A stretch of DNA of 64,000 nt from Alistipes onderdonkii (lineage in GTDB: Bacteria; Bacteroidota; Bacteroidia; Bacteroidales; Rikenellaceae). Below are positions 52,301-61,083 of this stretch, in pieces (position 1 is the stretch's first letter; each line of letters starts with the position of its first letter). Below the pieces are notes generated by a model that worked only from the letters and a program-made list of their open reading frames with translations, ran no database searches and had not been told where the DNA came from. Location of the stretch: contig NZ_CP102251.1 of NCBI RefSeq assembly GCF_025145285.1, positions 124,001 to 188,000 on the forward strand, in the 5' to 3' direction. The position numbers were made by a program, and so were the translations under genes.

Positions 52301-52710
52301 GTACGAAGGTGATTGTCAGCCTCAAATATGCGACCTACGACCTTTACAACGGGCTGCCGCAGCTGAAGATGGCAACGGTTTTCGCCACACAGGAAAAAGC
52401 GACGATAAAGGTTCCGGAGATCACGGATGCACAGTGCGGGGACTATCTGGGCCAGTATGTCAAAGTGAAGAACCTCACCCCGGCAACATCGGCGACCACC
52501 TGGGTGGTCGCAGGCAAGACCACGACGACCAACTTTACAGGAGAAACCGGCAAAACCATTGCGGCACGAATTACCAAGTATGCGGTTTATGCCGACGAAC
52601 AGATCGCCCAAAAGACGGCCGACCTGAAGGGTGTGATGCAGATATTCAACGGGACGCATCAGATCTACCCCACCAGCATGGAGGACGTTGCAGGCTTCAA
52701 AGTCGAGTAA
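49309..52710 (+). CDS. Large DUF5689/BACON lipoprotein
   Basis: 1133 aa. Lipobox LAAC (Cys24). Residues ~40-125 are a BACON-type Ig domain ('GKLNWQIKADAWIELSQTSG', 'ATSRTGTITVTATGY'). It is followed by repeated DUF5689/OB-fold modules ('MTLCGIVVSDKGGGNQQPFI', 'LFQQDGARIYAFKGEAHDLA', 'FLVKDATGTILVFKKNHGMT'). A jelly-roll-like part lies near 545-725 and a last DUF5689 domain at the C-terminus ('KVKNLTPATSATTWVVAGKT', 'VMQIFNGTHQIYPTSMED'). Such proteins sit on the cell surface and bind carbohydrate or protein ligands. A G8 tract lies in the coding sequence at 49818-49825. A TACCTTAG box is near 49251-49258. Confidence 0.85.
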   Translation: MMQLSFWKRLLCAALTLALGVTLAACSDDDTKDDKLIPEIEVTQSLTFDCTETQTKNLEIELNGKLNWQIKADAWIELSQTSGKGSATVAVTVPANATSRTGTITVTATGYMGATDTGTCSVRQIKEGETNTNVAELRRLIMATNPTADGKELTDAIRAMTLCGIVVSDKGGGNQQPFIVILADDTQDAGAGLALSISQSNNTFERGDIVEVSLSDASAQLFSGLLQVSTHNEPMLVGQTEPLAPIAVTADKIAEYESQYVKIENTQPEASESGTWNSDSNKGNVSMETKDGKSYKIRTLQTASYAQDAIPTDKSGSIAGIAGIYNGTLQILPCNGDDIQLAEARFTVQGNKATLAEVLEAGAGSAFEVEGVSVIAANEQGVLFQQDGARIYAFKGEAHDLAVGDVVTVSGKTESRNGLLQFGKGCSFTKTGHQDITQPQPAAFSATEIEAYMKNPEVKYVTYKGTVLVSGSYVNVEIDGTSVQGSLDYMSDDFKEKYNSHNVTITGWLFGSYKTYMYTIPVEVRDEGEFEEEVPDGAIFYSTFDKELSSQSFDTSSGWPYLDQFEGWINHKGSGIAAVTYDYSSMSVRTNQSSKGSLSLYDGSGKNNIFFSSVPTYFTIQKIAVTSQNLKLSFGAQRYAQGATNTFIKSDFVVRLSSDGQLWSQALDYDFGSVADEPGEWRLATADFTLPAGTSTLYIKFEAKMGSVNRIDDVLLIPGNGGQAIEFGKEEETPLSTIAQVLAGPIDDVYKVEGQVIGTHSKGFLVKDATGTILVFKKNHGMTVGDKVTVEGATSEYGGMKQFGETSELTKNGSGSYTQPTPTDFGAAQFDAYVNNPTIRYVKYEGDLTSYQDNIYQWHYNVAVEGTNVVGSIAYPNSDLNIAGFIGRKVIITGYTVGVSGTDTKYLNTLTTSIEFAEQETMPDESQAITVKELNAKLATMNAGDALGELVAVKGYIAANNEGGALHQLLSLVDNTGEANTGIIIKGNDYTEKDLPVGTKVIVSLKYATYDLYNGLPQLKMATVFATQEKATIKVPEITDAQCGDYLGQYVKVKNLTPATSATTWVVAGKTTTTNFTGETGKTIAARITKYAVYADEQIAQKTADLKGVMQIFNGTHQIYPTSMEDVAGFKVE
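49818..49825 (+). repeat. G8 tract inside the DUF5689 gene
   Basis: Eight G encode Lys-Gly-Gly-Gly (about residues 170-173). Loss or gain of one base would truncate the protein early, which makes the tract a candidate contingency site. Confidence 0.6.
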
Positions 52711-52736
52711 CACGGCACAATCCATCCGTTTGTAAG

Positions 52737-52770
52737 AAAATCCCTGCGGGCAGCAACCCGCGGGGATTTT
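52737..52770 (+). terminator. Terminator after the DUF5689 gene
   Basis: AAAATCCCTGCGGG-CAGCAA-CCCGCGGGGATTTT, 14-bp stem with one wobble pair. A G9 tract follows at 52795-52803. Confidence 0.85.
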
Positions 52771-52885
52771 CCGTTTCAAAGAGGGGCCGAGGCCGGGGGG
52801 GGGCTGAAGATTTAAGGGCGGTTTACAGCATGGAATTGAAAAATAATCGCTAAATTGTACCGATAAACCCAACCCGAGAAACCAC

Positions 52886-54130
52886 ATGAAAAAATTATTC
52901 CTGCTGTTGCTGGGAATCGCTTCGATCCCGGCCGCCTTCTCCCAGGGCGGGAGCGGCATCGACTGGGCCGCCGACCTGGATTACCTGGCCAGCGAACTGC
53001 CCGCGAAACATTGCAACCTCTTTGCGAAATACGACAAAGCGCAGTTCGAGACCGCAATCGGCGCGATCAAGGCTTCGGCCGGGGAGGCCGGAGATTTTGC
53101 TACGGCGCTCAAAACCCAGCAGCTGATCGCCAAACTGGGCGATTCGCATACCATGCTGTATTTCCAACAGCTGATAAACCGGCAGCAGATACTGCCGATC
53201 GGATTGCTTTGGGTCTCCGACGGGTTGTACGTCATACAGACGACCGACGAAAACAAAGAGTTGCTGGGGCACCGGCTCACAGCGGTCGGCAAGGCACCGG
53301 TCGAAACCGTAATCGACAGCCTGAGCACCCTGTTCACGGTCGACAACGAAGCAATGGTAAAATCCATGATTCCCCAATTGTTCCCGTCGTTACAGCTCCT
53401 GGAATATTTCGGGTTCGCACACAACGGGCAGGCGGAACTCACGCTGGACGGGGACAAGACCTATACGCTCAAACCGTCCGATCCGCAGCGGGCGGGTCGG
53501 GCCGCCTTCCAGCCCGATTCCCTGCCCTTTGCGATCGCGGAAAGGAACGTGCTTTTCACGGATCGCTATTTCCCCGAGGAAAAAATATACTATATCCTCT
53601 ACAACTCCTGCTGGGGGCGTGAAAGCGAGGCGGAGTTCAAGAGCCGCGAGAAAGCCGCGTCGCTGCCGTCGTTCACGGAGTTCGGCCAAAAGGCGTTCGG
53701 CATATTGCAGGGCAACCCCGTCGGGAAGATCATTTTCGACATGAGGAACAACGGCGGGGGGAATTCGGCACAGGGGACGGCATTCATCGAAAGGCTGGCC
53801 GGGTTCCTGAAACAGCATCCCGGCATAAAAACCTATGTCGTCATCGGGCGAAGCACATTCTCCTCGGCCATCCTGAATACGATGGATTTCAAGCACCTGA
53901 CCGATGCGGTCGTAGTCGGCGAGCAGACCGCCGGCAAGCCCAACCACTTCGGCGAGGTACGGAGTTTTCAGCTCCCGGGATCGAAGCTGACGGTCGCCTA
54001 TTCGACCAAATATTTCCGGCGTACGGACGAAGAGACCGACACGATCACACCCGACGTAAGGATCGAAATGAGTTTTGCGGATTTCACGAAAGGCATCGAC
54101 CCGGTGTACGAATGGATCAAGGCACAGTAG
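52886..54130 (+). CDS. S41-family peptidase (tail-specific protease-like)
   Basis: 414 aa. Signal peptide 'MKKLFLLLLGIASIPAAFSQ'. The S41 core is at the C-terminal half: 'GKIIFDMRNNGGGNSAQGTA', then 'TYVVIGRSTFSSAILNTMDF' with the expected nucleophile Ser in FSSA, and 'VVVGEQTAGKPNHFGEV'. There is no clear PDZ domain. Periplasmic or surface exposed. It follows the surface lipoprotein but has a separate upstream region. Confidence 0.88.
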   Translation: MKKLFLLLLGIASIPAAFSQGGSGIDWAADLDYLASELPAKHCNLFAKYDKAQFETAIGAIKASAGEAGDFATALKTQQLIAKLGDSHTMLYFQQLINRQQILPIGLLWVSDGLYVIQTTDENKELLGHRLTAVGKAPVETVIDSLSTLFTVDNEAMVKSMIPQLFPSLQLLEYFGFAHNGQAELTLDGDKTYTLKPSDPQRAGRAAFQPDSLPFAIAERNVLFTDRYFPEEKIYYILYNSCWGRESEAEFKSREKAASLPSFTEFGQKAFGILQGNPVGKIIFDMRNNGGGNSAQGTAFIERLAGFLKQHPGIKTYVVIGRSTFSSAILNTMDFKHLTDAVVVGEQTAGKPNHFGEVRSFQLPGSKLTVAYSTKYFRRTDEETDTITPDVRIEMSFADFTKGIDPVYEWIKAQ

Positions 54131-54149
54131 GCAGCGCAATTTGGTGAGG

Positions 54150-54410
54150 ATAACATCCCGGCTCCCGGCCCGCAACCCGGCGCGGAGGCCACGCACTCCC
54201 GGGACAGCGGCATCGCCCCCTACTGCGCGGCACACGAAACAATATACGACGAAAAGTCCCCGGCACACAATCCGGGAAGGGGCATCGCACTCCCGGCGCA
54301 GAGGCCCCGTCCCCCGATACGAAGGCATAGCCCCCCACCGCACGGCGCACGGACAATATACGACAGGAAAGCCCCCGAGCCCTGCGGGCCGGGGTGCCCC
54401 GTATCATCCG
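54150..54410. repeat. Intergenic imperfect duplication
   Basis: Two related copies about 115 bp apart: GCATCGCCCCCTACTGCG at 54210 and GCATAGCCCCCCACCGCA at 54325, each followed by a CGGC.CACG word and CAATATACGAC. Very GC-rich, no gene. It separates convergent genes. Confidence 0.6.
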
Positions 54411-54418
54411 GGAGGGAG

Positions 54419-55048
54419 CTACTCCGCCCAGCCGTTATACCGGACGTTGGCCGGATTCCACTTCTGCTTGGGTGCCGGATTGTCCGCAGGATAGCCCACC
54501 GGAATCAGGTTCAGCGGGACGACATCGGCGGGAAGCCCCAGCACGCGCCGCACGGCCTCTACCCGTTCGTCGCGGGGATAAACCCCAGTCCATACGGCTC
54601 CCAAACCCAGGGCATGGGCCGCAAGGAGCAGGTTTTCCGAGGCCGCCGAAGCATCCATCACCCACCAGTCGCCGGAAGCCCCCGGATTGCGCGACAAGTC
54701 GCCGCAGACGACCACGGCCAGGGGTGCATGGGCGGCCATCTTCGCAAAAGGCAGCGCCCCGGAGAGCTCGCGCAGCAGTTCCCGGTCGTCTACGACGACG
54801 AAAGCCCACGGCTGGCGGTTCACAGCCGAGGGCGCGGCCATCGCAGCCCGCAGCAGCAGTTCGACCGTATCGGCGCCGACCGGGCAATCCCGGTAGGCCC
54901 GGATGCTCGTCCGGGTCATAATCACATCGAGGGGGCTCAGCTTGCCGGACTCCCCGGCCGGGGTGCGCTCCCCGGCCGACAGCCACCACACCAGCAACGC
55001 GGCCAGCACGGCACCGGCGCAGAAAAAGAGGATTTTCGACCTGTTCAT
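54419..55048 (-). CDS. Nitroreductase-family protein with a membrane anchor
   Basis: 209 aa. An N-terminal hydrophobic segment ('ILFFCAGAVLAALLVWWLSA') precedes the nitroreductase fold: 'SPLDVIMTRTSIRAYRDCPV' (FMN-binding Arg-Ser/Thr-x-Arg), 'AAMAAPSAVNRQPWAFVVVD' and 'LGLGAVWTGVYPRDERVEAV'. It probably reduces a quinone or nitro compound with FMN; the membrane anchor or signal is unusual for the family and may place it outside the cytoplasm. Confidence 0.85.
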   Translation of the reverse strand: MNRSKILFFCAGAVLAALLVWWLSAGERTPAGESGKLSPLDVIMTRTSIRAYRDCPVGADTVELLLRAAMAAPSAVNRQPWAFVVVDDRELLRELSGALPFAKMAAHAPLAVVVCGDLSRNPGASGDWWVMDASAASENLLLAAHALGLGAVWTGVYPRDERVEAVRRVLGLPADVVPLNLIPVGYPADNPAPKQKWNPANVRYNGWAE

Positions 55049-55178
55049 AATTTTTCCGTTATATCGTGTCCCGACAAATATAAAAGAAAAATCGCAAAAA
55101 GCGCCGCACGCCGGCGAAACGACCGTATCGGCGGGTAAATTAATCGCCCGGGCGTTTGCAGGGGTCTATTTTTATCGC

Positions 55179-55186
55179 TACCTTTG
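55179..55186 (+). promoter_or_regulatory. Promoter -7 box of era with a long leader
   Basis: TACCTTTG gives a transcript start near 55193, about 230 nt before the era ATG. The leader has a hairpin TGCCGTC-GCTTGA-GACGGCA (55324-55343) enclosed by TGTCAAT (55311-55317) and ATTGACA (55368-55374). Confidence 0.5.
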
Positions 55187-55423
55187 TCCGGTGTCTACAT
55201 TAAGCCGCCCTTTTTCTACCGCATCGCCGACCGGGGAGACGCGCTTGCGCGACGCCGGGTACGACAGCGGAAACGGCGGGCGGTGCCGGAAAGGGAAGAT
55301 GTAGCGGGATTGTCAATACGGGATGCCGTCGCTTGAGACGGCATAATGTGAGTCCGGCGTATTCCATATTGACAGAAGCCGACGGGAAATTACAGACGCA
55401 CATACGCCAGGCTCGCTTTAACT

Positions 55424-56305
55424 ATGCACAAATCGGGTTTTGTAAATATCATCGGGAATCCCAACGTCGGCAAATCGACACTCATGAACGCATTGGTCGG
55501 CGAAAAGTTGTCGATCATCACGTCGAAGGCGCAGACAACGCGCCACCGGATCATGGGCATCGTCTCGGGCGAGGATTTCCAGATCGTCTATTCCGATACG
55601 CCGGGCATTCTGAAACCCAGCTACAAATTACAGGAGTCGATGATGAAATTCGTGACGGGCGCCGTAGCCGACGCCGACGTCATACTCTATGTCACCGACA
55701 CCGTGGAGCGGGGGGAACGCTCGGCCGGAATCATCGACCGCATCCGCCAGAGCGGCGTCCCGGCCATCGTGGTCATCAACAAGATCGACCTCACGACGCC
55801 CGAGGCACTCGAGGCACTGGTCGACAAATGGCAGGGGGAGTTGCCCGAGGCTCGCATCGTACCGGCATCGGCCAAGGAGAATTTCAACATCGAAGGGTTG
55901 TTCAAAACCATCCTCGACCTGCTGCCCGAAGGCCCGGCCTTCTATCCGAAGGATACGCTCACGGACAAGACGCTGCGGTTTTTCGCCTCGGAAATCATCC
56001 GCGAGAAAATCCTCAGGTTCTATGACAAGGAGATCCCCTACTGCTGCGAAATCGAGATCGAAAGCTACAAGGAGGAGCCGGCGATCGACCGCATCGCCGC
56101 AACGATCTATGTCGCCCGCGACTCGCAGAAAGGCATCCTGATCGGGCATAAGGGCGAGAAACTCAAACGGGTCGGGCAGGCCGCGCGCGAGGACATGGAG
56201 CAGTTCCTCGGCAAGAAGGTTTTCCTGCAACTGTTCGTTAAAGTGAACGACGACTGGCGCAACAACGAACGCCAACTGCGCCGTTTCGGGTACGAATCGG
56301 AATAA
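55424..56305 (+). CDS. era: GTPase Era
   Basis: 293 aa. G1 'GNPNVGKST' (residues 10-18), G2 'ITSKAQTTRHRIMG', G3 'DTPG', G4 'NKID' and the C-terminal KH domain 'KGILIGHKGEKLKRVGQAAR' are all present. Era binds 16S rRNA near its 3' end and is needed for small-subunit maturation. The TPR gene follows 33 bp later. Confidence 0.97.
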   Translation: MHKSGFVNIIGNPNVGKSTLMNALVGEKLSIITSKAQTTRHRIMGIVSGEDFQIVYSDTPGILKPSYKLQESMMKFVTGAVADADVILYVTDTVERGERSAGIIDRIRQSGVPAIVVINKIDLTTPEALEALVDKWQGELPEARIVPASAKENFNIEGLFKTILDLLPEGPAFYPKDTLTDKTLRFFASEIIREKILRFYDKEIPYCCEIEIESYKEEPAIDRIAATIYVARDSQKGILIGHKGEKLKRVGQAAREDMEQFLGKKVFLQLFVKVNDDWRNNERQLRRFGYESE

Positions 56306-56338
56306 ACCGGAATAATAAACCGCCCGAAAAGGACGTTA

Positions 56339-58348
56339 ATGGGACAAGTGAGTCGGAAATTGAAAAAATACATCTTCGGGATCGTCCTGGGCATCGCGCT
56401 GATGTGCGGGATGAAATCGTATGCGCAGTACAACCGGGAATATTTCTTCTGGGTGGGACGTTCGTGCATGATGAACAACGATTACCAGGAGGCCATCCGG
56501 ACGCTCAACACCCTGCTGCGGTTCGACGAGGATGCCTTCGAAGGCTATTTCCTGCGCGGCATCGCAAAATACAACCTCGACGACCTGCTGGGCGCCGAGG
56601 CCGATTTCTCGACCGCCATCCGGCTCAACCCCGTATACACACAAGCCTATACCTACCGTGCGATCACGCGTTCGCGGCTGGGTAATTACGATGACGCCCT
56701 GCAGGACTTCCGCGAGGCGATCGACCTGCGCCCGGATCTGCCGGGTCCCTATTACAGCCGCGGCGTGACACGGCTGCTGAACCAGCAGTTCAAGGAGGCC
56801 ATCGACGATTTCGACAAGTTCATCCGCCAGGAGAACAAAGTCGCCGACGCCTTCATCTGCCGGGGCCTGAGCTACCTGCACCTGAAGGATACGGTACGCG
56901 CCTACGACAATTTCAACACCGCCATCCGCACGAACCGCGAGAACCCCAGCGGGTACAACCGCCGCGGCGGGCTCTACATGGAGCAGAAACGCTTTGCGGA
57001 AGCCGAAGCCGATTTCAACAAGGCCATCGAATGCGATTCGGCCTACCTGCTTTCGTATTTCAACCGCGCACTGGTCTACTCGGACACCAACCGTCCGATG
57101 CTGGCCCTCGCGGATTTCGACAAGGTGATCCAGCTCGACTCGACCAATTCGCTGACCTACTTCAACCGAGCCATGCTGCGCACGCAGATCGGCGACTACA
57201 ACCGTGCGCTGGACGACTACGACAAGGTGGCGCTCTATTCGCCGAACAACGTGCTGGTCTACTACAACCGTGCGGGGGTTTATGCCCAGCTGGGCGAATT
57301 GGAAAAGGCCGTCGCGGACTACTCCTCGGCCATCAAGCTCTACCCCGACTTCGCCAACGCCTATATTTACCGCAGCCGCCTGCGCGAGCTGCTGCGCGAC
57401 CCGCAGGGCGCGAAGAAAGACCGCGACACGGCCCAGAAGAAGATTTCGGAGTACCGCTCCCGCCTGAGCGACAGCACTTACTCGATCTATGCCGACACGA
57501 CGCAGCGTTTCGACCGCCTGTTGTCGTTCGACAGCAAATTCTCGGGCGGCAGCTTCGACCGCATCACGGGCCACAACGGCGGCCACGAGGAGATGCGCCT
57601 GCTGCCGCTGTTCAAGTTCACGCTGATGCGTCCCGACACCGTGCCGACCGTGGAGCGCTACCACGTACAGCGCGTCGAGGACTTCAGGAAGCGGGTGGAC
57701 AACGAATACCTCACGCTTTCGTGGCGCGAAAGCAATATCCCGGCCGACACGCTCGTGATGCTCGACAAGCAATACGTCGAGGAACTCAAGTCGGATCGGG
57801 CATCGTGGACGGTGCTCTTCGAACGGGGTGTCACGCAGTCGCTCATCAAGCAGTATACCAATGCTGTAAATACCTTCTCAGCGGCCATCGAGCAGAATCC
57901 GAGCAACCCGTTCCTCTACCTGAACCGCTCGACGACGCGCGCCGAGATGATCGACTTCATCTCGTCGATCGACAACTCCTACCAGCGCATCACGATCGAC
58001 TCGGATCCGGCCAACCGGCTGAACAACAACAGCAAGCGCACGTACAGTTACGACGAGGCGGTGGCCGACCTGAACAAGGCCATCAAGCTCTTCCCCGACC
58101 TGGCGTACAGCTATTACAACCGCGCCAACCTCAAGGCCCTGTCGGGAAGCCTGCCCGAAGCGTTCGAGGATTACTCGAAGGCCATCGAACAGAACCCCAA
58201 TTTCGCCGAGGCGTATTACAACCGCGGCATCATACAGATATTCATGAAGGACACGCGCAAAGGGTGTCTCGACATTTCGAAGGCCGGCGAGCTGGGTATC
58301 GTCGAGGCTTACGAGGTGCTGAAACGATACGCGCCGTTAGAAAAGTAA
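56339..58348 (+). CDS. TPR-repeat protein
   Basis: 669 aa. A signal or anchor segment ('IFGIVLGIALMCGMKSYAQ') is followed by many tetratricopeptide repeats, for example 'DLLGAEADFSTAIRLNPVYT', 'GDYNRALDDYDKVALYSPNN' and 'GSLPEAFEDYSKAIEQNPNF', in two blocks (about 40-350 and 500-660) with a linker between. Periplasmic scaffold for protein contacts; the partner is unknown. It is 33 bp after era and may be cotranscribed. Confidence 0.88.
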   Translation: MGQVSRKLKKYIFGIVLGIALMCGMKSYAQYNREYFFWVGRSCMMNNDYQEAIRTLNTLLRFDEDAFEGYFLRGIAKYNLDDLLGAEADFSTAIRLNPVYTQAYTYRAITRSRLGNYDDALQDFREAIDLRPDLPGPYYSRGVTRLLNQQFKEAIDDFDKFIRQENKVADAFICRGLSYLHLKDTVRAYDNFNTAIRTNRENPSGYNRRGGLYMEQKRFAEAEADFNKAIECDSAYLLSYFNRALVYSDTNRPMLALADFDKVIQLDSTNSLTYFNRAMLRTQIGDYNRALDDYDKVALYSPNNVLVYYNRAGVYAQLGELEKAVADYSSAIKLYPDFANAYIYRSRLRELLRDPQGAKKDRDTAQKKISEYRSRLSDSTYSIYADTTQRFDRLLSFDSKFSGGSFDRITGHNGGHEEMRLLPLFKFTLMRPDTVPTVERYHVQRVEDFRKRVDNEYLTLSWRESNIPADTLVMLDKQYVEELKSDRASWTVLFERGVTQSLIKQYTNAVNTFSAAIEQNPSNPFLYLNRSTTRAEMIDFISSIDNSYQRITIDSDPANRLNNNSKRTYSYDEAVADLNKAIKLFPDLAYSYYNRANLKALSGSLPEAFEDYSKAIEQNPNFAEAYYNRGIIQIFMKDTRKGCLDISKAGELGIVEAYEVLKRYAPLEK

Positions 58349-58370
58349 GCTAACTCAAAAACAAATAATT

Positions 58371-59759
58371 ATGACGGAAATTATCCAACGGAAACTCAAC
58401 GACTCGGCCTGGGTGCGGTGGACGGCGCTCATCCTGATCGCACTGACGATGTTCTTCGGCTACATGTTCGTGGACATGATGTCGCCCCTGCAGAGCATGA
58501 TCGAGGCACAGCGCGGCTGGACGCCCGACGTGTTCGGCATGTACGGAAGTTCGGAGTTCATCTTCAATGTCTTCGGATTCCTGATCCTGGCAGGTATCAT
58601 CCTCGACAAAATGGGCGTACGTTTCACGGGGATGCTCTCGGCATCCCTGATGTTTATCGGCGCCTGCATCAAATATTACGGCGTGAGCGACGCCTTCATC
58701 GGCACAGGCGCCGAGGCTTGGCTCAACAGCTGGTGGGTATCGTTTCCGGCCAGTGCCAAACTCGCATCGCTCGGGTTCATGATATTCGGATGCGGCATGG
58801 AGATGGCCGGCATCACCGTTTCGAAGACCATCGCCAAATGGTTCGAAGGCAAGGAAATGGCCCTCGCAATGGGGCTGGAAATGGCCATCGCCCGCGTGGG
58901 TGTCTTCGCCGTTTTCTCCATCTCGCCGTGGCTCGCCAACATGGCTCCCGCAACGGTCGTGCGCCCGGTGGCGTTCTGTACCCTGCTGTTGCTGATCGGA
59001 CTGCTCACCTACGCGGTATTCACTTTCATGGATCGCAAACTGGACAAACAGCTCGGGCTGGATTCCCGCGGCAACAACAGTTCCGAAGAGGAATTCCGCA
59101 TCAGCGACCTGGGCAAGATATTCAGCAGCAAGGTGTTCTGGATCGTAGCCATACTCTGCGTGCTCTACTATTCGGCGATCTTCCCCTTCCAGCGCTTCGC
59201 CACGAACATGCTGGAAAGCAACCTCGGCGTCACGGCACAAACGGCCGCCGACATCTTCCGCTGGTTCCCGATGGGCGCCGCAGCCATCACGCCGCTGCTG
59301 GGCAGCTACCTCGACCACAAGGGCAAGGGCGCCACGATGCTGATCTTCGGGGCCATCCTGATGACGGTGTGCCACCTGATCTTCGCCTTCGTGCTCCCGG
59401 CCTATCCGAGTACGCTCATCGCTTACGGCGCCATCATCATCCTGGGAATCTCGTTCTCGCTGGTACCCGCAGCGCTGTGGCCCTCGGTTCCCAAGATCAT
59501 GGAGACCCGCTACCTGGGTTCGGCCTACTCGCTGATCTTCTGGATCCAGAACATCGGCCTCTGCCTCTTCCCGGCAGTCATCGGCTACGCCCTCAAATTC
59601 AGTAACCCGGGACATGTGGACGGCACGGCCTACAACTATACGCTCCCGATGGTGATTTTCGCCAGCTGCGGCATTGCCGCGATGCTTCTGGGACTATGGC
59701 TCAAAGCGGAAGACCGGAAAAAGAAATACGGGCTCGAACTGCCCAATATAAAGAAGTAG
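58371..59759 (+). CDS. Major facilitator superfamily transporter
   Basis: 462 aa with 12 predicted membrane helices. 'FGYMFVDMMSPLQSMIEAQR' opens the first helix pair, and 'AGIILDKMGVRFTGMLSASL' has the MFS loop 2-3 pattern (D.xGxR). The substrate is not evident; relatives are annotated as nitrate/nitrite- or oxalate/formate-type carriers. A strong terminator follows. Confidence 0.85.
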   Translation: MTEIIQRKLNDSAWVRWTALILIALTMFFGYMFVDMMSPLQSMIEAQRGWTPDVFGMYGSSEFIFNVFGFLILAGIILDKMGVRFTGMLSASLMFIGACIKYYGVSDAFIGTGAEAWLNSWWVSFPASAKLASLGFMIFGCGMEMAGITVSKTIAKWFEGKEMALAMGLEMAIARVGVFAVFSISPWLANMAPATVVRPVAFCTLLLLIGLLTYAVFTFMDRKLDKQLGLDSRGNNSSEEEFRISDLGKIFSSKVFWIVAILCVLYYSAIFPFQRFATNMLESNLGVTAQTAADIFRWFPMGAAAITPLLGSYLDHKGKGATMLIFGAILMTVCHLIFAFVLPAYPSTLIAYGAIIILGISFSLVPAALWPSVPKIMETRYLGSAYSLIFWIQNIGLCLFPAVIGYALKFSNPGHVDGTAYNYTLPMVIFASCGIAAMLLGLWLKAEDRKKKYGLELPNIKK

Positions 59760-59785
59760 CCAAACTACGACGAATAAATGAAGCG

Positions 59786-59818
59786 AAAGGGCTGCCGTGC
59801 GATGCACGGCAGCCCTTT
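59786..59818 (+). terminator. Terminator after the MFS gene
   Basis: AAAGGGCTGCCGTGC pairs perfectly with GCACGGCAGCCCTTT around GAT. Confidence 0.9.
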
Positions 59819-59940
59819 GTAATTTCGTCCGTGCAGACAGGCCGGCGGCGAATGTCCGGAAAAAACCGATTACAGCGGGAACGGTAGGAATTCACGGGAT
59901 TTTTCACTAACATTGTAACGGAATCCCGAAAAACACCTCT

Positions 59941-61050
59941 ATGATGCGTCCCCTGCTCCTTCCGCTCCTGTTGCTGACAGCGTCATGCGGCAACCGCACG
60001 ACCAAAGCCCCTGCCCCTGCCGCCGACACGAACGGCGCCGGTATGCAAACCGTCGTCGCCGACACGCTTCCGCCGCTCACAACCGGCGAACAAAGACTCA
60101 AAAGCGACATTTTCGGCCCGGAAATAGCGCTGACGGGCCGGACAATCGAAACCGACGATATTTTCCAAATAAGCGAAGTGTGTGCGATATGCAAAGATTC
60201 GCTACTGATAATCAATACACTGCAAAAATCCGGCGCGCCGCTGCGCATCTACTCGCTACCGACAATGAAACTCGATACGACCATGGGGCGTTTCGGCCGG
60301 GGCCCGGAAGAATACATCTATCCCAAAATCTATCCCTACGCATCGCCCGGTTACCTGGCCCTGCTGATCGACAACATCAAGGAGGACGGCAAAATGCGAC
60401 GCATTACCTCAGACGGACGCATCGAGACCTTTGCCACACGCATCCCTGTCCCGTATTTCAAATACTCCTACACACGGGATTTCGCAGCGCAGGACGAACG
60501 GCACATGGTCTTTACATTCGGATCGAAAATTTATCGTTACGACGACAATCCCACCCTGCCCGCCGACTCGACCGTCCGGCCGGTCGCCGACCTGCGGTTC
60601 GGGAGATCGGGGCGCAACTCGACCCGTTACATGGGGTCGCTGGGGGTCAATTTCAAGTACAAACGCATTGCATGGGCATACAAATACGATAAAAGGCTGC
60701 TGATTGCCGACTTCGAAGGACATGTGCGTACGTTGCAGTTCGACAATCCGGGCAATGCAGTCGCCGAGGGCATGTCGATGGATGCCAACACCACGCATTA
60801 TTGGAAACTCTATCCCGGGGAGAATTACCTCTACCTGTATTACAGCGGCAGAACGCCGATGGAAGTAGGCGCCGAACAGCGGCACGGCAAGTACTACGCA
60901 TTCATCGAACAGTTCGATTGGAACGGCAATCCCGTCAGGCGGTACCGAATCGACAATTGGGGCTATTTTGCCGTGGACGAATCCCGCAAGGCGTTATACG
61001 TCATCTCGACCACGGACGAGTTTCCGTTCGTGAAATACGAGTTGCAATAA
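59941..61050 (+). CDS. Six-bladed beta-propeller lipoprotein (BF3164 type), second copy
   Basis: 369 aa. Lipobox TASC (Cys16). 'LDTTMGRFGRGPEEYIYPKI' is the family hallmark, shared with the propeller at 40639-41808, and a C-terminal 'YFAVDESRKALYVISTTDEF' closes the last blade. Unlike the other copy it has no NVEALA or thioredoxin-like neighbour. Confidence 0.85.
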   Translation: MMRPLLLPLLLLTASCGNRTTKAPAPAADTNGAGMQTVVADTLPPLTTGEQRLKSDIFGPEIALTGRTIETDDIFQISEVCAICKDSLLIINTLQKSGAPLRIYSLPTMKLDTTMGRFGRGPEEYIYPKIYPYASPGYLALLIDNIKEDGKMRRITSDGRIETFATRIPVPYFKYSYTRDFAAQDERHMVFTFGSKIYRYDDNPTLPADSTVRPVADLRFGRSGRNSTRYMGSLGVNFKYKRIAWAYKYDKRLLIADFEGHVRTLQFDNPGNAVAEGMSMDANTTHYWKLYPGENYLYLYYSGRTPMEVGAEQRHGKYYAFIEQFDWNGNPVRRYRIDNWGYFAVDESRKALYVISTTDEFPFVKYELQ

Positions 61051-61083
61051 CCTTCGCAGGCAAGCCTTATGTAAGGCAATCCT

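Noticed and set aside
49336..52959. 1207-codon open frame on - opposite the DUF5689 gene
   Set aside because: Antisense shadow; the + strand has a lipobox, known domains and a terminator.
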